From contig NZ_PUEC01000001.1 in NCBI RefSeq assembly GCF_003024805.1, forward strand, positions 62,001-126,000: a DNA stretch of 64,000 nucleotides, written 5' to 3'. The first letter of the stretch is position 1; each line of letters begins with the position of its first letter. Below the pieces are notes generated by a model. That model had not been told where the DNA came from. It saw only the letters and a list, made by a program, of their open reading frames with translations, and ran no database searches. Shown in pieces: positions 12,937 to 22,333 of the stretch. A program made the translations under genes and the position numbers. The stretch comes from Duncaniella muris. GTDB lineage: Bacteria > Bacteroidota > Bacteroidia > Bacteroidales > Muribaculaceae.

Positions 12937-15495
12937 ATGACCAAATTGTGTGCGCTCATGCGCATCATCATATTTTGTGTAAGCGTAATCCTGATTTCTT
13001 TTTCAGCATTCGGCCGTAATGTGACAGTGCGTGGAGTGGTGCGCGATTCGCTGACCCGCGAGCCGATACCATATGCGTCTGTACTGCTCAAAGGTACTGA
13101 CCGAGGCGTTCTGACGGATGACAACGGCCGTTACACTATAGTGACCACGCTGCCTTTTGACAGTGTGATGGCTTCATCACTCGGATATACTACAAAAGCT
13201 GTCGGCGCAAGGAACAGGGGCGATAATGTGCAGGTTGACATTGATCTGGTGTCGACTGGTGTGCTGCTTGGTGAGGTGATTGCCAAGCCCAGGCGGGAGC
13301 ATTATTCGAAAAAGAATAATCCGGCTGTGGCTTTCATGGAGAAAATACGCCACACGCAGGATCAGAACGATCCGCGTCGCCACGACAATTACAATTATAA
13401 TAAGTACGAGCGTATATCGCTGGCTCTGAATGACTATCAGTTCAATGATTCGGCCAAGCGCGGCTTTGACAAGATGTTTTCTTTTGTCAAGGAGTATATC
13501 GACACATCAGAGGTTTCGGGCAAACCGATTCTGAATGTGGCTCTGAGAGAAAAACTGTCATCGGTGCATTACCGGAAGGAGCCTAAAGGGGAGAAGGAGT
13601 TCGTCACGGGGCTGCGTTCATCGGGTATCGACGAGATGCTTGACAAGCAGAGTATGCAGACGTTTTATGAGGATGTGTTGCGCGAGGTGGATGTCTATGA
13701 CAATGATATCGTGCTGATGCAGACCCGCTTTGTGTCGCCGCTGTCAAGAATCGCGCCTGATTTCTATAAATTTTATCTTACGGATACGGTTTTTGTCGAC
13801 ACCACGCGCTGTGTGGAGCTTACGTTCGTGCCGCGCAATCCGAGCACGATGGGGTTCACGGGGCGTTTTTATGTGCCTGTTGGCGATACGACCATGTTTA
13901 TAAAGAGAATTGTGTTGCGTGTGCCTCACGACATAAATCTCAATTTCATCAACGGTCTTGTCATCAGCCAGGATTATGAGAAGGCTCCTGACGGGTCGCG
14001 TCTGAAGACCAAGGACGACATGATTCTCGAAGCGAGCGTGGTTCCGGGTTCAGGCGGTCTCTACGGCCGGCGTCAGACGGTCTATGACAGTCATAATTTC
14101 GATCCGGCACCTGATGCGTCGATTTTCAAGCGCGGAGTGGCCCAGATCTATGCCCCAGGCGCGGAGTATCGCGGTCAGGATTTCTGGGAGGAGAACCGCA
14201 AGGCGGAGATTGCCCAGGGTGTCAACGGAATCGAGAAGATGATGGAACGCATGAGGCAGGTGCCTCTGTTCTACTGGACTGAGAAGGTGGTCAAGGTTCT
14301 CGTGTCGGGCTATGTGCCGACGGCCAAGAAGTCATATTTCGATATCGGGCCGATGACTTCGCTCGTGTCCTATAACTCTGTGGAAGGTCTGCGCCTGAGA
14401 GCGGGCGGCATGACTACGGCCAATCTTTCGCGCCGGTGGTTTGCCCGCGGCTACGGGGCTTATGGTTTCAGAGACCACAAGTGGAAGTATAAGGCGGAGC
14501 TGGAGTATTCGTTCCGTGACAAAAATTATCATTCGCGTGAGTTCCCGATACATTCCCTGAGGGCCACGCAGTTATATGATCTCGACCGCCTGGGCCAGAT
14601 ATCGAGTGTGCACAATGCTGATAATTTCTTCCTTTCGGTGAGCCGTCTGCCTGACCGCCAGATGACCTATCATCGTGTAAGCAAGCTTGAGTATATTCTT
14701 GAGACAGAGCAGCATTTCTCGCTTGAGGCGCGGATTCAGCAGGAGCGGCAGTATTCCACTCCGTTTATGACTTTCGTCAACGGCTACGGCGAGAATTTCA
14801 GGCATTACACTATGAATTCGTTCCGCCTGCAGTTGCGCTATGCTCCGGGCGAGAAGTTCTATCAGCTGACTACGGGACGCACCCGCATCAATTTCGATGC
14901 TCCGGAGATGGTTATTTCACACACCTATGCTCCGAAGGGGTTCATGGGTAATCCGTTTGCTCTGAATGTGACGGAGGCTTCGTTTTTCAAGCGCATATGG
15001 CTTTCGGCTTTCGGTTATGTCGACATGACGCTTAAGGGAGGCCATGTGTGGTCGCGCACTCCTTATCCGGGGCTGCTGATTCCGGGGGCCAATCTGTCAT
15101 ATCTGATTATACCTGACCTGTTTTCGTGTATGAATCCGATGGAGTTCATCAATGATTCTTACGCGCAGTGGGATCTGACCTATTGGGCCAACGGGTTGAT
15201 TCTTAACTATATTCCGATCATCAAACGGCTTAAGTTGCGCGAGGCGTTTATGTTCAAGGGTGTCTGGGGCCATCTGAGTGACCGCAACAAGCCTTGGTTA
15301 AATCCGGATCTTTATGGTTTTCCGGAGATCAACAATACGCAGCTGATGTCTGATACTCCTTATATGGAGGTGGGTGTGGGTCTTGACAATCTGTTGAAGG
15401 TTTTCCGTGTGGATTATACCTGGCGCCTGACTTACCGCGATAACCCCGGAGCCTGCAAGCAGGGTCTGAGGTTTACTTTCCATTTTTCTTTTTGA
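12937..15495 (+). CDS. DUF5686 and carboxypeptidase-like regulatory domain outer-membrane protein
   Basis: An 852-residue exported protein. After a signal peptide (MRIIIFCVSVILISFSAFG from the alternative start at 12958, which is the better signal-peptide start) comes a carboxypeptidase-D-regulatory-like beta sandwich: NVTVRGVVRDSLTREPIPYASVLLKG to about residue 105. The rest is the large DUF5686 region with many aromatic, alternating strands, and it ends FTFHFSF with a terminal phenylalanine, typical of an outer-membrane beta barrel. It is SusC-like in its N-terminal domain but has no TonB plug. The exact role of DUF5686 proteins is unknown to me. It is a single gene driven by the divergent palindromic promoter. 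ATG 12937 is used; a TTG at 12922 is unlikely. Confidence 0.85.
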   Translation: MTKLCALMRIIIFCVSVILISFSAFGRNVTVRGVVRDSLTREPIPYASVLLKGTDRGVLTDDNGRYTIVTTLPFDSVMASSLGYTTKAVGARNRGDNVQVDIDLVSTGVLLGEVIAKPRREHYSKKNNPAVAFMEKIRHTQDQNDPRRHDNYNYNKYERISLALNDYQFNDSAKRGFDKMFSFVKEYIDTSEVSGKPILNVALREKLSSVHYRKEPKGEKEFVTGLRSSGIDEMLDKQSMQTFYEDVLREVDVYDNDIVLMQTRFVSPLSRIAPDFYKFYLTDTVFVDTTRCVELTFVPRNPSTMGFTGRFYVPVGDTTMFIKRIVLRVPHDINLNFINGLVISQDYEKAPDGSRLKTKDDMILEASVVPGSGGLYGRRQTVYDSHNFDPAPDASIFKRGVAQIYAPGAEYRGQDFWEENRKAEIAQGVNGIEKMMERMRQVPLFYWTEKVVKVLVSGYVPTAKKSYFDIGPMTSLVSYNSVEGLRLRAGGMTTANLSRRWFARGYGAYGFRDHKWKYKAELEYSFRDKNYHSREFPIHSLRATQLYDLDRLGQISSVHNADNFFLSVSRLPDRQMTYHRVSKLEYILETEQHFSLEARIQQERQYSTPFMTFVNGYGENFRHYTMNSFRLQLRYAPGEKFYQLTTGRTRINFDAPEMVISHTYAPKGFMGNPFALNVTEASFFKRIWLSAFGYVDMTLKGGHVWSRTPYPGLLIPGANLSYLIIPDLFSCMNPMEFINDSYAQWDLTYWANGLILNYIPIIKRLKLREAFMFKGVWGHLSDRNKPWLNPDLYGFPEINNTQLMSDTPYMEVGVGLDNLLKVFRVDYTWRLTYRDNPGACKQGLRFTFHFSF

Positions 15496-15795
15496 GAACC
15501 GGGATGAACATAAATCCGCATTTCAAAATCTATATCGGAAAGAAGTTCTGCAATATACAACAGTCTGTCAGTGCACTCCATCCGGAGCGGTAAATCGGTG
15601 TCCTCGACCGGACACCAGATGCCGGGGGGATTGCAAACCCGTGACACCTGCGCGCTTTGCGCTGCGGTGTCACGGGCTACGAGTAAATCTGCGTCCTCCG
15701 GACGCCCATCCGGCCTCAGCATGCACAGCGTGACCGGGACAGTTGTCTGCATCCTGTCTGAGCGATTCACTGTCCCCTGCCTGATGAGTTTTCTG
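15496..15795 (+). other. intergenic stretch packed with perfect hairpins
   Basis: No gene is supported here. Five inverted repeats lie in 200 bases: CTCC/GGAG (15576-15587); GGTGTCC/GGACACC (15597-15616); CCCGTGACACC/GGTGTCACGGG, 11 pairs (15638-15676); GCGTCC/GGACGC with a 3-base loop (15691-15705); and GGGACAGT/ACTGTCCC with a 25-base loop (15736-15776). A terminator-like hairpin follows at 15796. Whether it is a long 3' untranslated region, a structured RNA or a decayed repeat cluster cannot be told. Confidence 0.45.
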
Positions 15796-15830
15796 AATCC
15801 GGTGATGCCAAATGCACCGGATTTTCTTTG
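15796..15830 (+). terminator. intrinsic-type terminator
   Basis: AATCCGGTG (15796-15804) pairs perfectly with CACCGGATT (15815-15823), followed by a short T-rich tail TTCTTTG. It faces the plus strand and ends whatever transcript crosses the hairpin-rich gap, most likely that of the DUF5686 gene. It also lies just after the stop of the convergent transporter. Confidence 0.6.
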
Positions 15831-15843
15831 TTGTTTACTTTCC

Positions 15844-17505
15844 TCAGATCAGGCAGAGGATTATGAGCTGGGCGATGATGACGCGGCAGAACATTGAGAG
15901 GGGGTAGACGGTGGCGTAGCTTACGGTTGCATAGTCGCCTGGGATGATGTCATTGGCGTAGTTGAGGGCCATCGGGTTGGCCATACTTCCGCAGAGCATT
16001 CCGCAGGTGAGTCCGAAGTCGAGGCGGCAGAATTTCATGGCTATGGCTCCCATTATGAGTACGGGGATTATGGTTATGAGGAAGCCGAGGAGAATCCAGA
16101 CGAGGCCTTCGGGGCGCATGATGGTGTCAATGAAGTGTGCTCCGGCTTCGAGTCCGAGGCAGGCGAGGTAGAGCGAGAGGCCGATGCCGCGTAGCATGAG
16201 GTTGGCGCTTCGGGTGGTGTAGGTGACGAGGCGGAACTGCGGGCCGAAGCGTCCAATGAGTATGCCTACGATGATGGGGCCTCCGGCGAGTCCGAGTTTT
16301 ATGGGGGTGGAGATGCCGGGGATCATGATAGGTATGGAGCCGATGACGAGTCCGAGGACTATGCCGATGAAGATGGCTCCGAGGTTGGGGTCTTTGAGTT
16401 TGATTTCGGTGTTGCCGAGGATCTGTTCGACTTTTTCGATGTCGGCGGCACTTCCGACTACGTTGAGTATGTCACCGAGCTGGAGGACGAGTTCGGGTGT
16501 GGCGAGCAGGTGGAGTCCGCTGCGGCTGATTCGGCTGATGTTGATGTGGTATTGGTTGCGCAGGCGCAGCGAGCCGAGTTTTTTGCCGTTGATAGAGGGT
16601 CGGCTGACGATGATGCGGCGCGAGATGAGCTGGTTGTCGATGGAGTTCCAGTCGATGTCTTTCTTGTTCCAGTCACGGGCTTCCTGTTTGCCGAAGAGGA
16701 CTTTCAGTTTTGCGGCGTCTTCAGGGGTGGTGATGACGAGCAGGTGGTCGTCTTTGAGGAGGATTGTGGCTGAGTCAGGGAGGCTTACGTCATGGTCGCG
16801 CCAGAGGCGGGAGATGACGAATCTGGTTTTGGAGACTGCTGAGATTTCGCGGACCGACATACCGTAGATGGCGGGGTTGCAGACCTGGAATTCGGCTATG
16901 AATGTGCCGTCAGGTTCTTCCTGCGGAGGGGTGAGCGGGGCACCGGAGCGGCGGAGGAAGCCGCGAAGGGCTATGATGGCGAGGATTACTCCGACTACTC
17001 CGAGTGGGTAGGTGACGGCGCAGCTGAGGGCGGCTCCGCTGGCTGAGCGGCCTACCTGTTCGAGGGCCTGCTGGGCGGCGCCGAGTGCGGGGGTGTTGGT
17101 GGTGGCTCCGCAGAGGAGTCCGGTGGCTTCTCCGATGGGTATGCCGAGGCAAAGGGTGCAGAGGACGGCCATGAGGGTGCCTATGGCGAGGACTCCGAGG
17201 CCGAGCATGTTGAGTTCGAGACCTCCTTTGCGGAATGAGCTGAAGAAGCCCGGACCGACTTTCAGGCCGAGTTCGTAGACGAAGAGCACAAGGCCGAGGT
17301 TTTCGGTGTAGTGCAGGATGGTGGGGTCTATTGAGAGCCCGATGTGGCCTGCGAGGATTCCGGCGAAAAATACGAATGTGACACCGAGTGATATGCCCCA
17401 GACGCGGATTTTACCTAAGGCAAGGCCAAAGGCGATGATCACTGAGATAATGATCACCGCCTGGAGTGTCGTGTGGCTCATGAAGAGGTCTGAAAACCAT
17501 TGCAT
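15844..17505 (-). CDS. AspT/YbjL-type putative transporter with two RCK_C domains
   Basis: The 553-residue inner-membrane protein has two hydrophobic halves of about five spans each (residues 10-185 and 375-553). Between them is a soluble region with two TrkA-C (RCK_C) repeats, seen around FIAEFQVCNPAIYGMSVREIS and ISRRIIVSRPSINGKKLGSLRL. The duplicated core motif appears as GLLCGATTNTPALGAA and GMLCGSMANPMALNYA. This is the architecture of the aspartate:alanine exchanger family (AspT, YidE, YbjL). Its substrate is unknown; dicarboxylates such as succinate or aspartate are possible. ATG 17505 lies 12 bases after the stop of the acyl-CoA-synthetase-like gene, so the two form an operon. Confidence 0.9.
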   Translation of the reverse strand: MQWFSDLFMSHTTLQAVIIISVIIAFGLALGKIRVWGISLGVTFVFFAGILAGHIGLSIDPTILHYTENLGLVLFVYELGLKVGPGFFSSFRKGGLELNMLGLGVLAIGTLMAVLCTLCLGIPIGEATGLLCGATTNTPALGAAQQALEQVGRSASGAALSCAVTYPLGVVGVILAIIALRGFLRRSGAPLTPPQEEPDGTFIAEFQVCNPAIYGMSVREISAVSKTRFVISRLWRDHDVSLPDSATILLKDDHLLVITTPEDAAKLKVLFGKQEARDWNKKDIDWNSIDNQLISRRIIVSRPSINGKKLGSLRLRNQYHINISRISRSGLHLLATPELVLQLGDILNVVGSAADIEKVEQILGNTEIKLKDPNLGAIFIGIVLGLVIGSIPIMIPGISTPIKLGLAGGPIIVGILIGRFGPQFRLVTYTTRSANLMLRGIGLSLYLACLGLEAGAHFIDTIMRPEGLVWILLGFLITIIPVLIMGAIAMKFCRLDFGLTCGMLCGSMANPMALNYANDIIPGDYATVSYATVYPLSMFCRVIIAQLIILCLI

Positions 17506-17517
17506 GTGCTGACCAGT

Positions 17518-19179
17518 TTATTTTGACTGATAGAGGTAGCGTTTGATGGAGCGTTTGGGCGTTTTTTCGAATTCTTCGCTCATGAGTTTGAAGCGCTGTA
17601 CCTGGGAATAGGCCGGGAGGCTGGAGTTGAGAGTTTTGATGTTTTCCTCCATTATGCCCATGATTCCGTCGTTGTCGAGGCCCTGGGATGTGAGGCTTTC
17701 GATGTCGGGGTAGATGAGGGCTACGAGGCGTCCGTCGCCTCCGTCGATGATGAGCGATTCGGCTACGTAGGATAGGTTGTTGAGTTTGTCTTCGATTTCT
17801 TCGGGGTAGATGTTCTGGCCGGAGGGTCCGAGGATCATGTTTTTGTCGCGTCCGCGGATGTAGAGGAATCCGTCGCTGTCGAGGTTGCAGATGTCGCCGG
17901 TGGAGAGCCATCCGTCTTCGCTCATGCAGGCTTCGGTGGCTTCAGGATTTTTGTAGTAGCCGAGCATTACGTTTTCGCCTTTGACGTGGAGAATGCCTGG
18001 TTTGACGGCGCTGTCAGTGGAGTCGATGCGTGCTTCTACGCGGTCTACGATGCGTCCGCATGATGCCATGCGGTTTTCGCTGGAGGGCGAGTAGGAGATG
18101 AGGGGCCCGCATTCGGTCATGCCGTAGCCTACGGTGTAGGGGAAGTTTATGCGGCGGAGGAATTTTTCGACGTCGCGGTTGAGGCCGGCACCTCCGATGA
18201 TGATTTCCTGCACGTTGCCGCCGAAGGTTTCGGTGAGGCGGTCTTTGATTTTGCCGAGGAGCTTTTCATCTACATATGGCACCATGAGCATGAGTTTCAT
18301 GAGGGGCTTTTCAAGCATCGGGAAGACGCGGGTGCGGATGATCTTCTCGATGATCAGGGGCACGGTGACGATGTAGCGCGGGTGGACCTTGGCGAAGGCT
18401 TCCATGATGATGCGCGGCGAGGGTGTGCGGGTGAGGATGTGGATGTGGTTGCCGCAGATGAATGGGCGGAGCATGTCGATTGTGAGACCGTACATGTGGG
18501 CCAGGGGGAGCATGCAGACCACTCCGTCGCCAGGACCGGTGGGTATGTTCTCGATGCAGAACTGCACGTTGGACCACAGGCTGCGGTAGGGAAGCATGAC
18601 TCCTTTTGAGAAGCCGGTGGATCCGGAGGTGTAGCTGATGAGGCAGAGTTCTTCTTTGGTGTCAATGTGGTAGACGACGTCTTCAGGGGTGAAGCGGTCG
18701 GGGTAGCGGCGGCCGAAGATTTCGTTGAGGTGCCCGCGGGCGTGGAGGAGTTTTTCGTCGTTGCTGTGGAGCATCGAGAAGTCGCGGACTGAGATTGCGC
18801 CGAGGAGGGTGCGCATGCCGTCGGGGTTGAGGTCTTCCCAGATGTTCTCGTCGATTATGGCCAGGCGGGCATCGCTGTGGTTGATAAGATGCTGGATGTT
18901 GTCGGCTTTGAAGTCGGCGAGAATGGGAACTATGACGGCGCCGTAGGTGAGGGTGCCGATGAAAGCCACGCACCACATGGAGCTGTTCTTGGCACAAAGT
19001 ACTACTTTGTCGCCCGGACGGATTCCGCTCTCCTGGTAGAGGAGGTGGAGTTTGGCTATTTTGCGGGCTACGTCCTTGTAGGTCAGGGTGGCACCGCCGA
19101 AGTCGGTAAGGGCGGGGAGGTCCCAGTTGTCACGGATTGCGTCCTGGAAATATAGGTTGAGGCTTTCGCGATCTTTCAT
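17518..19179 (-). CDS. AMP-binding enzyme, long-chain acyl-CoA synthetase type
   Basis: ANL-superfamily adenylating enzyme of 553 residues that should activate a carboxylic acid with ATP and, probably, pass it to CoA. The P-loop is YTSGSTGFSKG (183-193), followed by the A5-like GYGMTECGPLISYSP, the A7 STGDICNLDSDGFLYIRGR and the C-terminal hinge, with a lysine-rich end (KTPKRSIKRYLYQSK) in the place of the A10 lysine. Closest in feel to bacterial FadD-like or acyl-ACP synthetases; the substrate is not evident. It heads an operon with the AspT-like transporter, and a TAAATTTG box lies 50 bases upstream. Confidence 0.85.
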   Translation of the reverse strand: MKDRESLNLYFQDAIRDNWDLPALTDFGGATLTYKDVARKIAKLHLLYQESGIRPGDKVVLCAKNSSMWCVAFIGTLTYGAVIVPILADFKADNIQHLINHSDARLAIIDENIWEDLNPDGMRTLLGAISVRDFSMLHSNDEKLLHARGHLNEIFGRRYPDRFTPEDVVYHIDTKEELCLISYTSGSTGFSKGVMLPYRSLWSNVQFCIENIPTGPGDGVVCMLPLAHMYGLTIDMLRPFICGNHIHILTRTPSPRIIMEAFAKVHPRYIVTVPLIIEKIIRTRVFPMLEKPLMKLMLMVPYVDEKLLGKIKDRLTETFGGNVQEIIIGGAGLNRDVEKFLRRINFPYTVGYGMTECGPLISYSPSSENRMASCGRIVDRVEARIDSTDSAVKPGILHVKGENVMLGYYKNPEATEACMSEDGWLSTGDICNLDSDGFLYIRGRDKNMILGPSGQNIYPEEIEDKLNNLSYVAESLIIDGGDGRLVALIYPDIESLTSQGLDNDGIMGIMEENIKTLNSSLPAYSQVQRFKLMSEEFEKTPKRSIKRYLYQSK

Positions 19180-19228
19180 TATTCTGAAGTATGGGGTGTG
19201 ATAGATTGAATTTAGGGGAAATTTGGTA

Positions 19229-19236
19229 CAAATTTA
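19229..19236 (-). promoter_or_regulatory. -7 box upstream of the acyl-CoA-synthetase-like gene
   Basis: Minus-strand TAAATTTG (19236-19229) is a perfect TAnnTTTG box. It overlaps the miaA stop codon and lies 50 bases before the ATG at 19179. A -33 element is not obvious; CTG sits at the right distance. Confidence 0.4.
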
Positions 19237-20160
19237 GGAATTATCGGCCATTTTGGCAGTGCTATTTTCTTTAATAAATCTTAACGCTTGCGGGCACAGT
19301 GGTTTATGCGGGTCGAGAATGCGGACGTCAGGATCTTTCGAGAGCCAGAGGAGCTGTTTTTTTGCGTAAACGCGGGTGTTTTTGGCTATGCGGGCTATTG
19401 CTGTCTCGCGGTCCATAGTGCCGTCGAACATGGCGAAGAGTTCTTTGTAGCCTACGGTGTTGAGCGAGTTTAGGTGGCGCTGGGGATAGACGCGGCGGGC
19501 TTCCTGCTCGAAGCCTTCGGCTATCATGGCGTCGACGCGCCTGTTGATGCGGTCGAAGAGTTCGGCCCGCTCCCAGCCGACGGCTATCTTGATGATGCGG
19601 AACGGGCGCTGCTTGCGGTTGCCGGTGAGCAGGGTGGAGGCGGGGACTCCGGCCTGGAGGGTGATTTCGATGGCGTGGATGAGGCGGCGGTGGTTTGAGG
19701 GGTCGGCTTTGTCGAGGTAGGCGGGGTCGAGCCGGCGCAGGTGTTCATGAAGTGCGGGGAGGCCTCCTTTTTCATACAGGTCCATGACTTCGGCGCGGAT
19801 CTGCGGGGAGATGGTGGGGAGTTGGTCGATTCCGTTGGTGACGGCGTCGATATACATCATTGAGCCTCCGCACATGACGGCGTAGTCGCTGTGGAGCCAG
19901 ATTTCTGAGAGGATGCGGAGGGCGTCTTCCTCGAAACGGGCGGCCGAGTAGTAGTCGGTGAGATCAAGGGTGCCGACGAGGTGATGGGTCACGGCTGCGA
20001 GTTGGGCGGCTGTCGGTGCGGCTGTCCCGATGGGGAGGTCGTGGAAAAGCTGGCGCGAGTCGGCCGACACGATTTCCGTGTCGAGCGCCTGCGCCAGCTC
20101 TATTGCGAGTGAGGTCTTTCCGCTTGCGGTCGGGCCTGTGACTATTACGAGTGTTTTCAA
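19234..20160 (-). CDS. miaA: tRNA dimethylallyltransferase
   Basis: Adds the dimethylallyl group to A37 of tRNAs that read UNN codons. The 308-residue protein has the P-loop TGPTASGKTSLA (8-19), the conserved VSADSRQL, the GTAAPT(A) loop and MCGGSMMYIDAV, all in family order. The start codon is TTG (20160-20158), 8 bases after the pepT stop. No ATG lies between it and the P-loop, so the non-ATG start is real or the protein would lose its ATP site. It is co-transcribed with pepT. The TTG start probably keeps expression low. Confidence 0.93.
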   Translation of the reverse strand: MKTLVIVTGPTASGKTSLAIELAQALDTEIVSADSRQLFHDLPIGTAAPTAAQLAAVTHHLVGTLDLTDYYSAARFEEDALRILSEIWLHSDYAVMCGGSMMYIDAVTNGIDQLPTISPQIRAEVMDLYEKGGLPALHEHLRRLDPAYLDKADPSNHRRLIHAIEITLQAGVPASTLLTGNRKQRPFRIIKIAVGWERAELFDRINRRVDAMIAEGFEQEARRVYPQRHLNSLNTVGYKELFAMFDGTMDRETAIARIAKNTRVYAKKQLLWLSKDPDVRILDPHKPLCPQALRFIKENSTAKMADNS

Positions 20161-20168
20161 TCTGCTGC

Positions 20169-21386
20169 TTATTCGGCTACAAGACGGGCTATCTCGATGA
20201 TGACCTGAGTGGCTTTTTCCATCGAGGGGATGGGCACGAATTCATAACGTCCGTGGAAGTTGAGGCCTCCGGCGAAGATGTTGGGACAGGGGAGCCCTTT
20301 GAATGAAAGCTGTGCGCCGTCTGTGCCGCCGCGGATGGGCTGTACTTTGGGGACTACACCTACGTTTTTCATCGCCTGGATGGCAGTGTCGACGATGTGC
20401 ATTACGGGTTCGATCTTCTCACGCATGTTGAAGTACTGGTCTTTGATTTCGATAGAGACGCAGTTGGGGAATTCGTTGTTGATTTTGCGTGTGAGGTGTT
20501 CGAGCTCTTTTTTGCGACGTTCGAAGCGGTCGCGGTCGTGGTCGCGGATGATGTAGGTGAGGACGGTTTCTTCTACGGTACCTTCAATCGAGATCAGGTG
20601 GTAGAAGCCTTCGTAGCCTTCGGTGTGTTCGGGAGTCTCCCAGCGGGGGAGCATGATGGCGAACTGGTTGGCGACGCGGATGGAGTTGAGCATCTTGTGT
20701 TTGGCGTAGCCGGGATGCACGTTGCGGCCTTTGAAGGTTACTTTGGCTACGGCTGCGTTGAAGTTTTCGAATTCGAGTTCGCCGATCTCGCCGCCGTCCA
20801 TAGTGTAGGCCCAGTCGGCGTTGAAGAGGCTGACATCGAATTTATGTGCTCCCTGGCCGATTTCTTCATCGGGGTTGAAGGCTATGCGGATGTCGCCGTG
20901 TTTGATTTCAGGGTGTTTGATGAGGTAGTCAACGGCTGTGATTATTTCGGCGATTCCGGCTTTGTCATCGGCTCCGAGGAGGGTGTTGCCGTCGGTCACG
21001 ATGAGGTCCTGACCTTTGTAGTCGAGCAGTTCGGGGAATTTGGCGGTTTCGAGCACGATTCCTTTGGCGGCGTTGAGTACTATGTCATTGCCGTCGTAGT
21101 TTTCGACTATGCGCGGAGCCACGTGTTTTCCGCTCATGTCAGGCGATGTGTCGAGGTGGGCGATGAAGCCGACTGTGGGAACCTGCTTGTCAACGTTGCC
21201 TTTGAGCGTTGCCATCAGATAGCCGTTGTCATCAAGAATAATGTCGTCGAGACCCATTGCGCGGAGTTCTTTTTCAAGATGCTGCGCGAAGATCATCTGT
21301 CCGGGGGTTGATGGGGTCATGTTGGTCAGTTCGTCACTCTGAGTGTCGAATTTGACGTAGTCCAGAAAACGGTCAACAACTGTCAT
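20169..21386 (-). CDS. pepT: peptidase T (tripeptide aminopeptidase)
   Basis: Zinc-dependent M20-family tripeptidase acting in the cytoplasm. The 405-residue length is typical. Metal-site motifs are seen in order: [14 protein letters not shown] (His and Asp), [15 protein letters not shown] (bridging Asp), [15 protein letters not shown] (catalytic and metal glutamates), [17 protein letters not shown] and, near the C-terminus, [28 protein letters not shown] 21386 is the first codon of the conserved N-terminus. It is the first gene of a pepT-miaA operon. Confidence 0.95.
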   Translation of the reverse strand: MTVVDRFLDYVKFDTQSDELTNMTPSTPGQMIFAQHLEKELRAMGLDDIILDDNGYLMATLKGNVDKQVPTVGFIAHLDTSPDMSGKHVAPRIVENYDGNDIVLNAAKGIVLETAKFPELLDYKGQDLIVTDGNTLLGADDKAGIAEIITAVDYLIKHPEIKHGDIRIAFNPDEEIGQGAHKFDVSLFNADWAYTMDGGEIGELEFENFNAAVAKVTFKGRNVHPGYAKHKMLNSIRVANQFAIMLPRWETPEHTEGYEGFYHLISIEGTVEETVLTYIIRDHDRDRFERRKKELEHLTRKINNEFPNCVSIEIKDQYFNMREKIEPVMHIVDTAIQAMKNVGVVPKVQPIRGGTDGAQLSFKGLPCPNIFAGGLNFHGRYEFVPIPSMEKATQVIIEIARLVAE

Positions 21387-21438
21387 GGCGTTTTGTGAGA
21401 TTATTGTGGTAAGATTATAAGCTTGAGTTTTTGCGGTG

Positions 21439-21446
21439 CAAAGGTA
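21439..21446 (-). promoter_or_regulatory. -7 promoter box for pepT-miaA
   Basis: Minus-strand TACCTTTG (21446-21439) matches TAnnTTTG exactly and lies 53 bases before the pepT ATG. The -33 position reads TTTC, one base from TTTG. Confidence 0.55.
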
Positions 21447-21558
21447 CTACAAAAAAATGGAATACGGAAAGTGGTTTTCAGTGTATTTGGTAGGGAAGAC
21501 GTGACCGGCACCGGCGATGTTCACATTGTCCCGAATTAGATAGGAAGCAAATATATTG

Positions 21559-21915
21559 TCATTCTGAATATCTGTATAATTCTGCCGTAATGTTATAACA
21601 GGTGCTGGAAATATCAGGCTCTTTAACTTTAACAAGATATACAAGTTGCGCTCCCACCTTTCTGCTTTCTTTTTCAATAACTTGCATACAAGCTTCATAG
21701 GTGCATTTCCCATCGGGGGTTAAGCCGTTCTCTCCTACTACAATTGACCCTATGCGATAAATGTTCTGAGGCAAAGGCTGATTTGTATGAATAATAGGAA
21801 TTTGTCCCGTTGTTGGAGGATAATACTCTTTTACTGAAACTTGCTTCTTCAGAGTACACGAAGTTATGGCTAAAGCAAATAGGATTAATGGCAGGAGATA
21901 TAAGATTTTTTTCAT
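21559..21915 (-). CDS. small lipoprotein of unknown function
   Basis: The 118-residue protein begins MKKILYLLPLILFALAITSC, a lipoprotein signal with the lipobox cysteine at position 20. The mature chain has QNIYRIGSIVVGENGLTPDGKCTYEACMQVIEKESRKVGAQLVYLVKVKEPD. The mix of a beta strand, a cysteine pair (about 70-75) and a helix that contains VIEKESRKVGA recalls small lipoproteins with a YbjQ-like fold (DUF4156 group), but this is uncertain. It seems to be a single-gene unit about 170 bases upstream of pepT. It is lower in GC than the flanking genes. Confidence 0.7.
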   Translation of the reverse strand: MKKILYLLPLILFALAITSCTLKKQVSVKEYYPPTTGQIPIIHTNQPLPQNIYRIGSIVVGENGLTPDGKCTYEACMQVIEKESRKVGAQLVYLVKVKEPDISSTCYNITAELYRYSE

Positions 21916-22050
21916 ATTAGGTAGTTATGATAAATTGATCTAATTTTTGTGGACAGAGAATATTGTGTTATAGGATGGGTTTATTTGTTTGATTTACAGT
22001 CTTTAGATTCTCTGTTAGGGCCGGCAATCACAATCAGGACAGGGCGATGA

Positions 22051-22267
22051 TTACTTGTTGCCATTCTTTATTCTGTTTATGGCATCGCCCCATTTTTCTT
22101 GAGCTGTCTGTGTAGCCGCCTCAATCCCGGCAGCCACACGCTCGGCAGCCCGGCGGGTGCTTTCACGGGCGTCTTCGGCGACTTCGCGCATTATCTGAGC
22201 CATACGTTCGTCTCCCGGCTTCCTCCATTGATGTAAGCCGATAGTTGTTCATTTGTTTTTCAGACAT
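22051..22267 (-). pseudogene. frameshifted small accessory protein
   Basis: From ATG 22267 the frame reads MSEKQMNNYRLTSMEEAGR... and soon becomes nonsense. One base away, the frame reads EPGDERMAQIMREVAEDAR and runs to INRIKNGNK with TAA at 22051-22053. Joined, they give a natural 71-residue protein of the pattern YRLTxxEEPxDExxAxxMxExAEDAR known from small Bacteroidetes proteins. A single extra base near 22224-22232 explains the break. A shorter translation of 50 residues from ATG 22203 is possible. Promoter box TACCTTTG lies 25 bases upstream, so it may still be transcribed. Confidence 0.55.
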
Positions 22268-22291
22268 ATCGATAGGGTTGATTGTTTAGCC

Positions 22292-22299
22292 CAAAGGTA
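22292..22299 (-). promoter_or_regulatory. -7 box upstream of the frameshifted small gene
   Basis: Minus-strand TACCTTTG (22299-22292) is a perfect TAnnTTTG match, 25 bases before the ATG at 22267. No TTG lies 19-21 bases upstream. Confidence 0.45.
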
Positions 22300-22333
22300 C
22301 GAAAAAAGTGTGGATGGTTAGCCGATTGGGGTT

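Noticed and set aside
15571-15897. Open frame of 108 codons across the hairpin-rich gap
   Set aside because: It runs through six inverted repeats and into the convergent transporter gene; the composition (C, S, R rich) is not protein-like.
20397-21311. Long plus-strand open frame (304 codons) opposite pepT
   Set aside because: It lies entirely within a well-supported gene, is very rich in V, F, D and G as antisense frames of biased genes are, and has no domain features.
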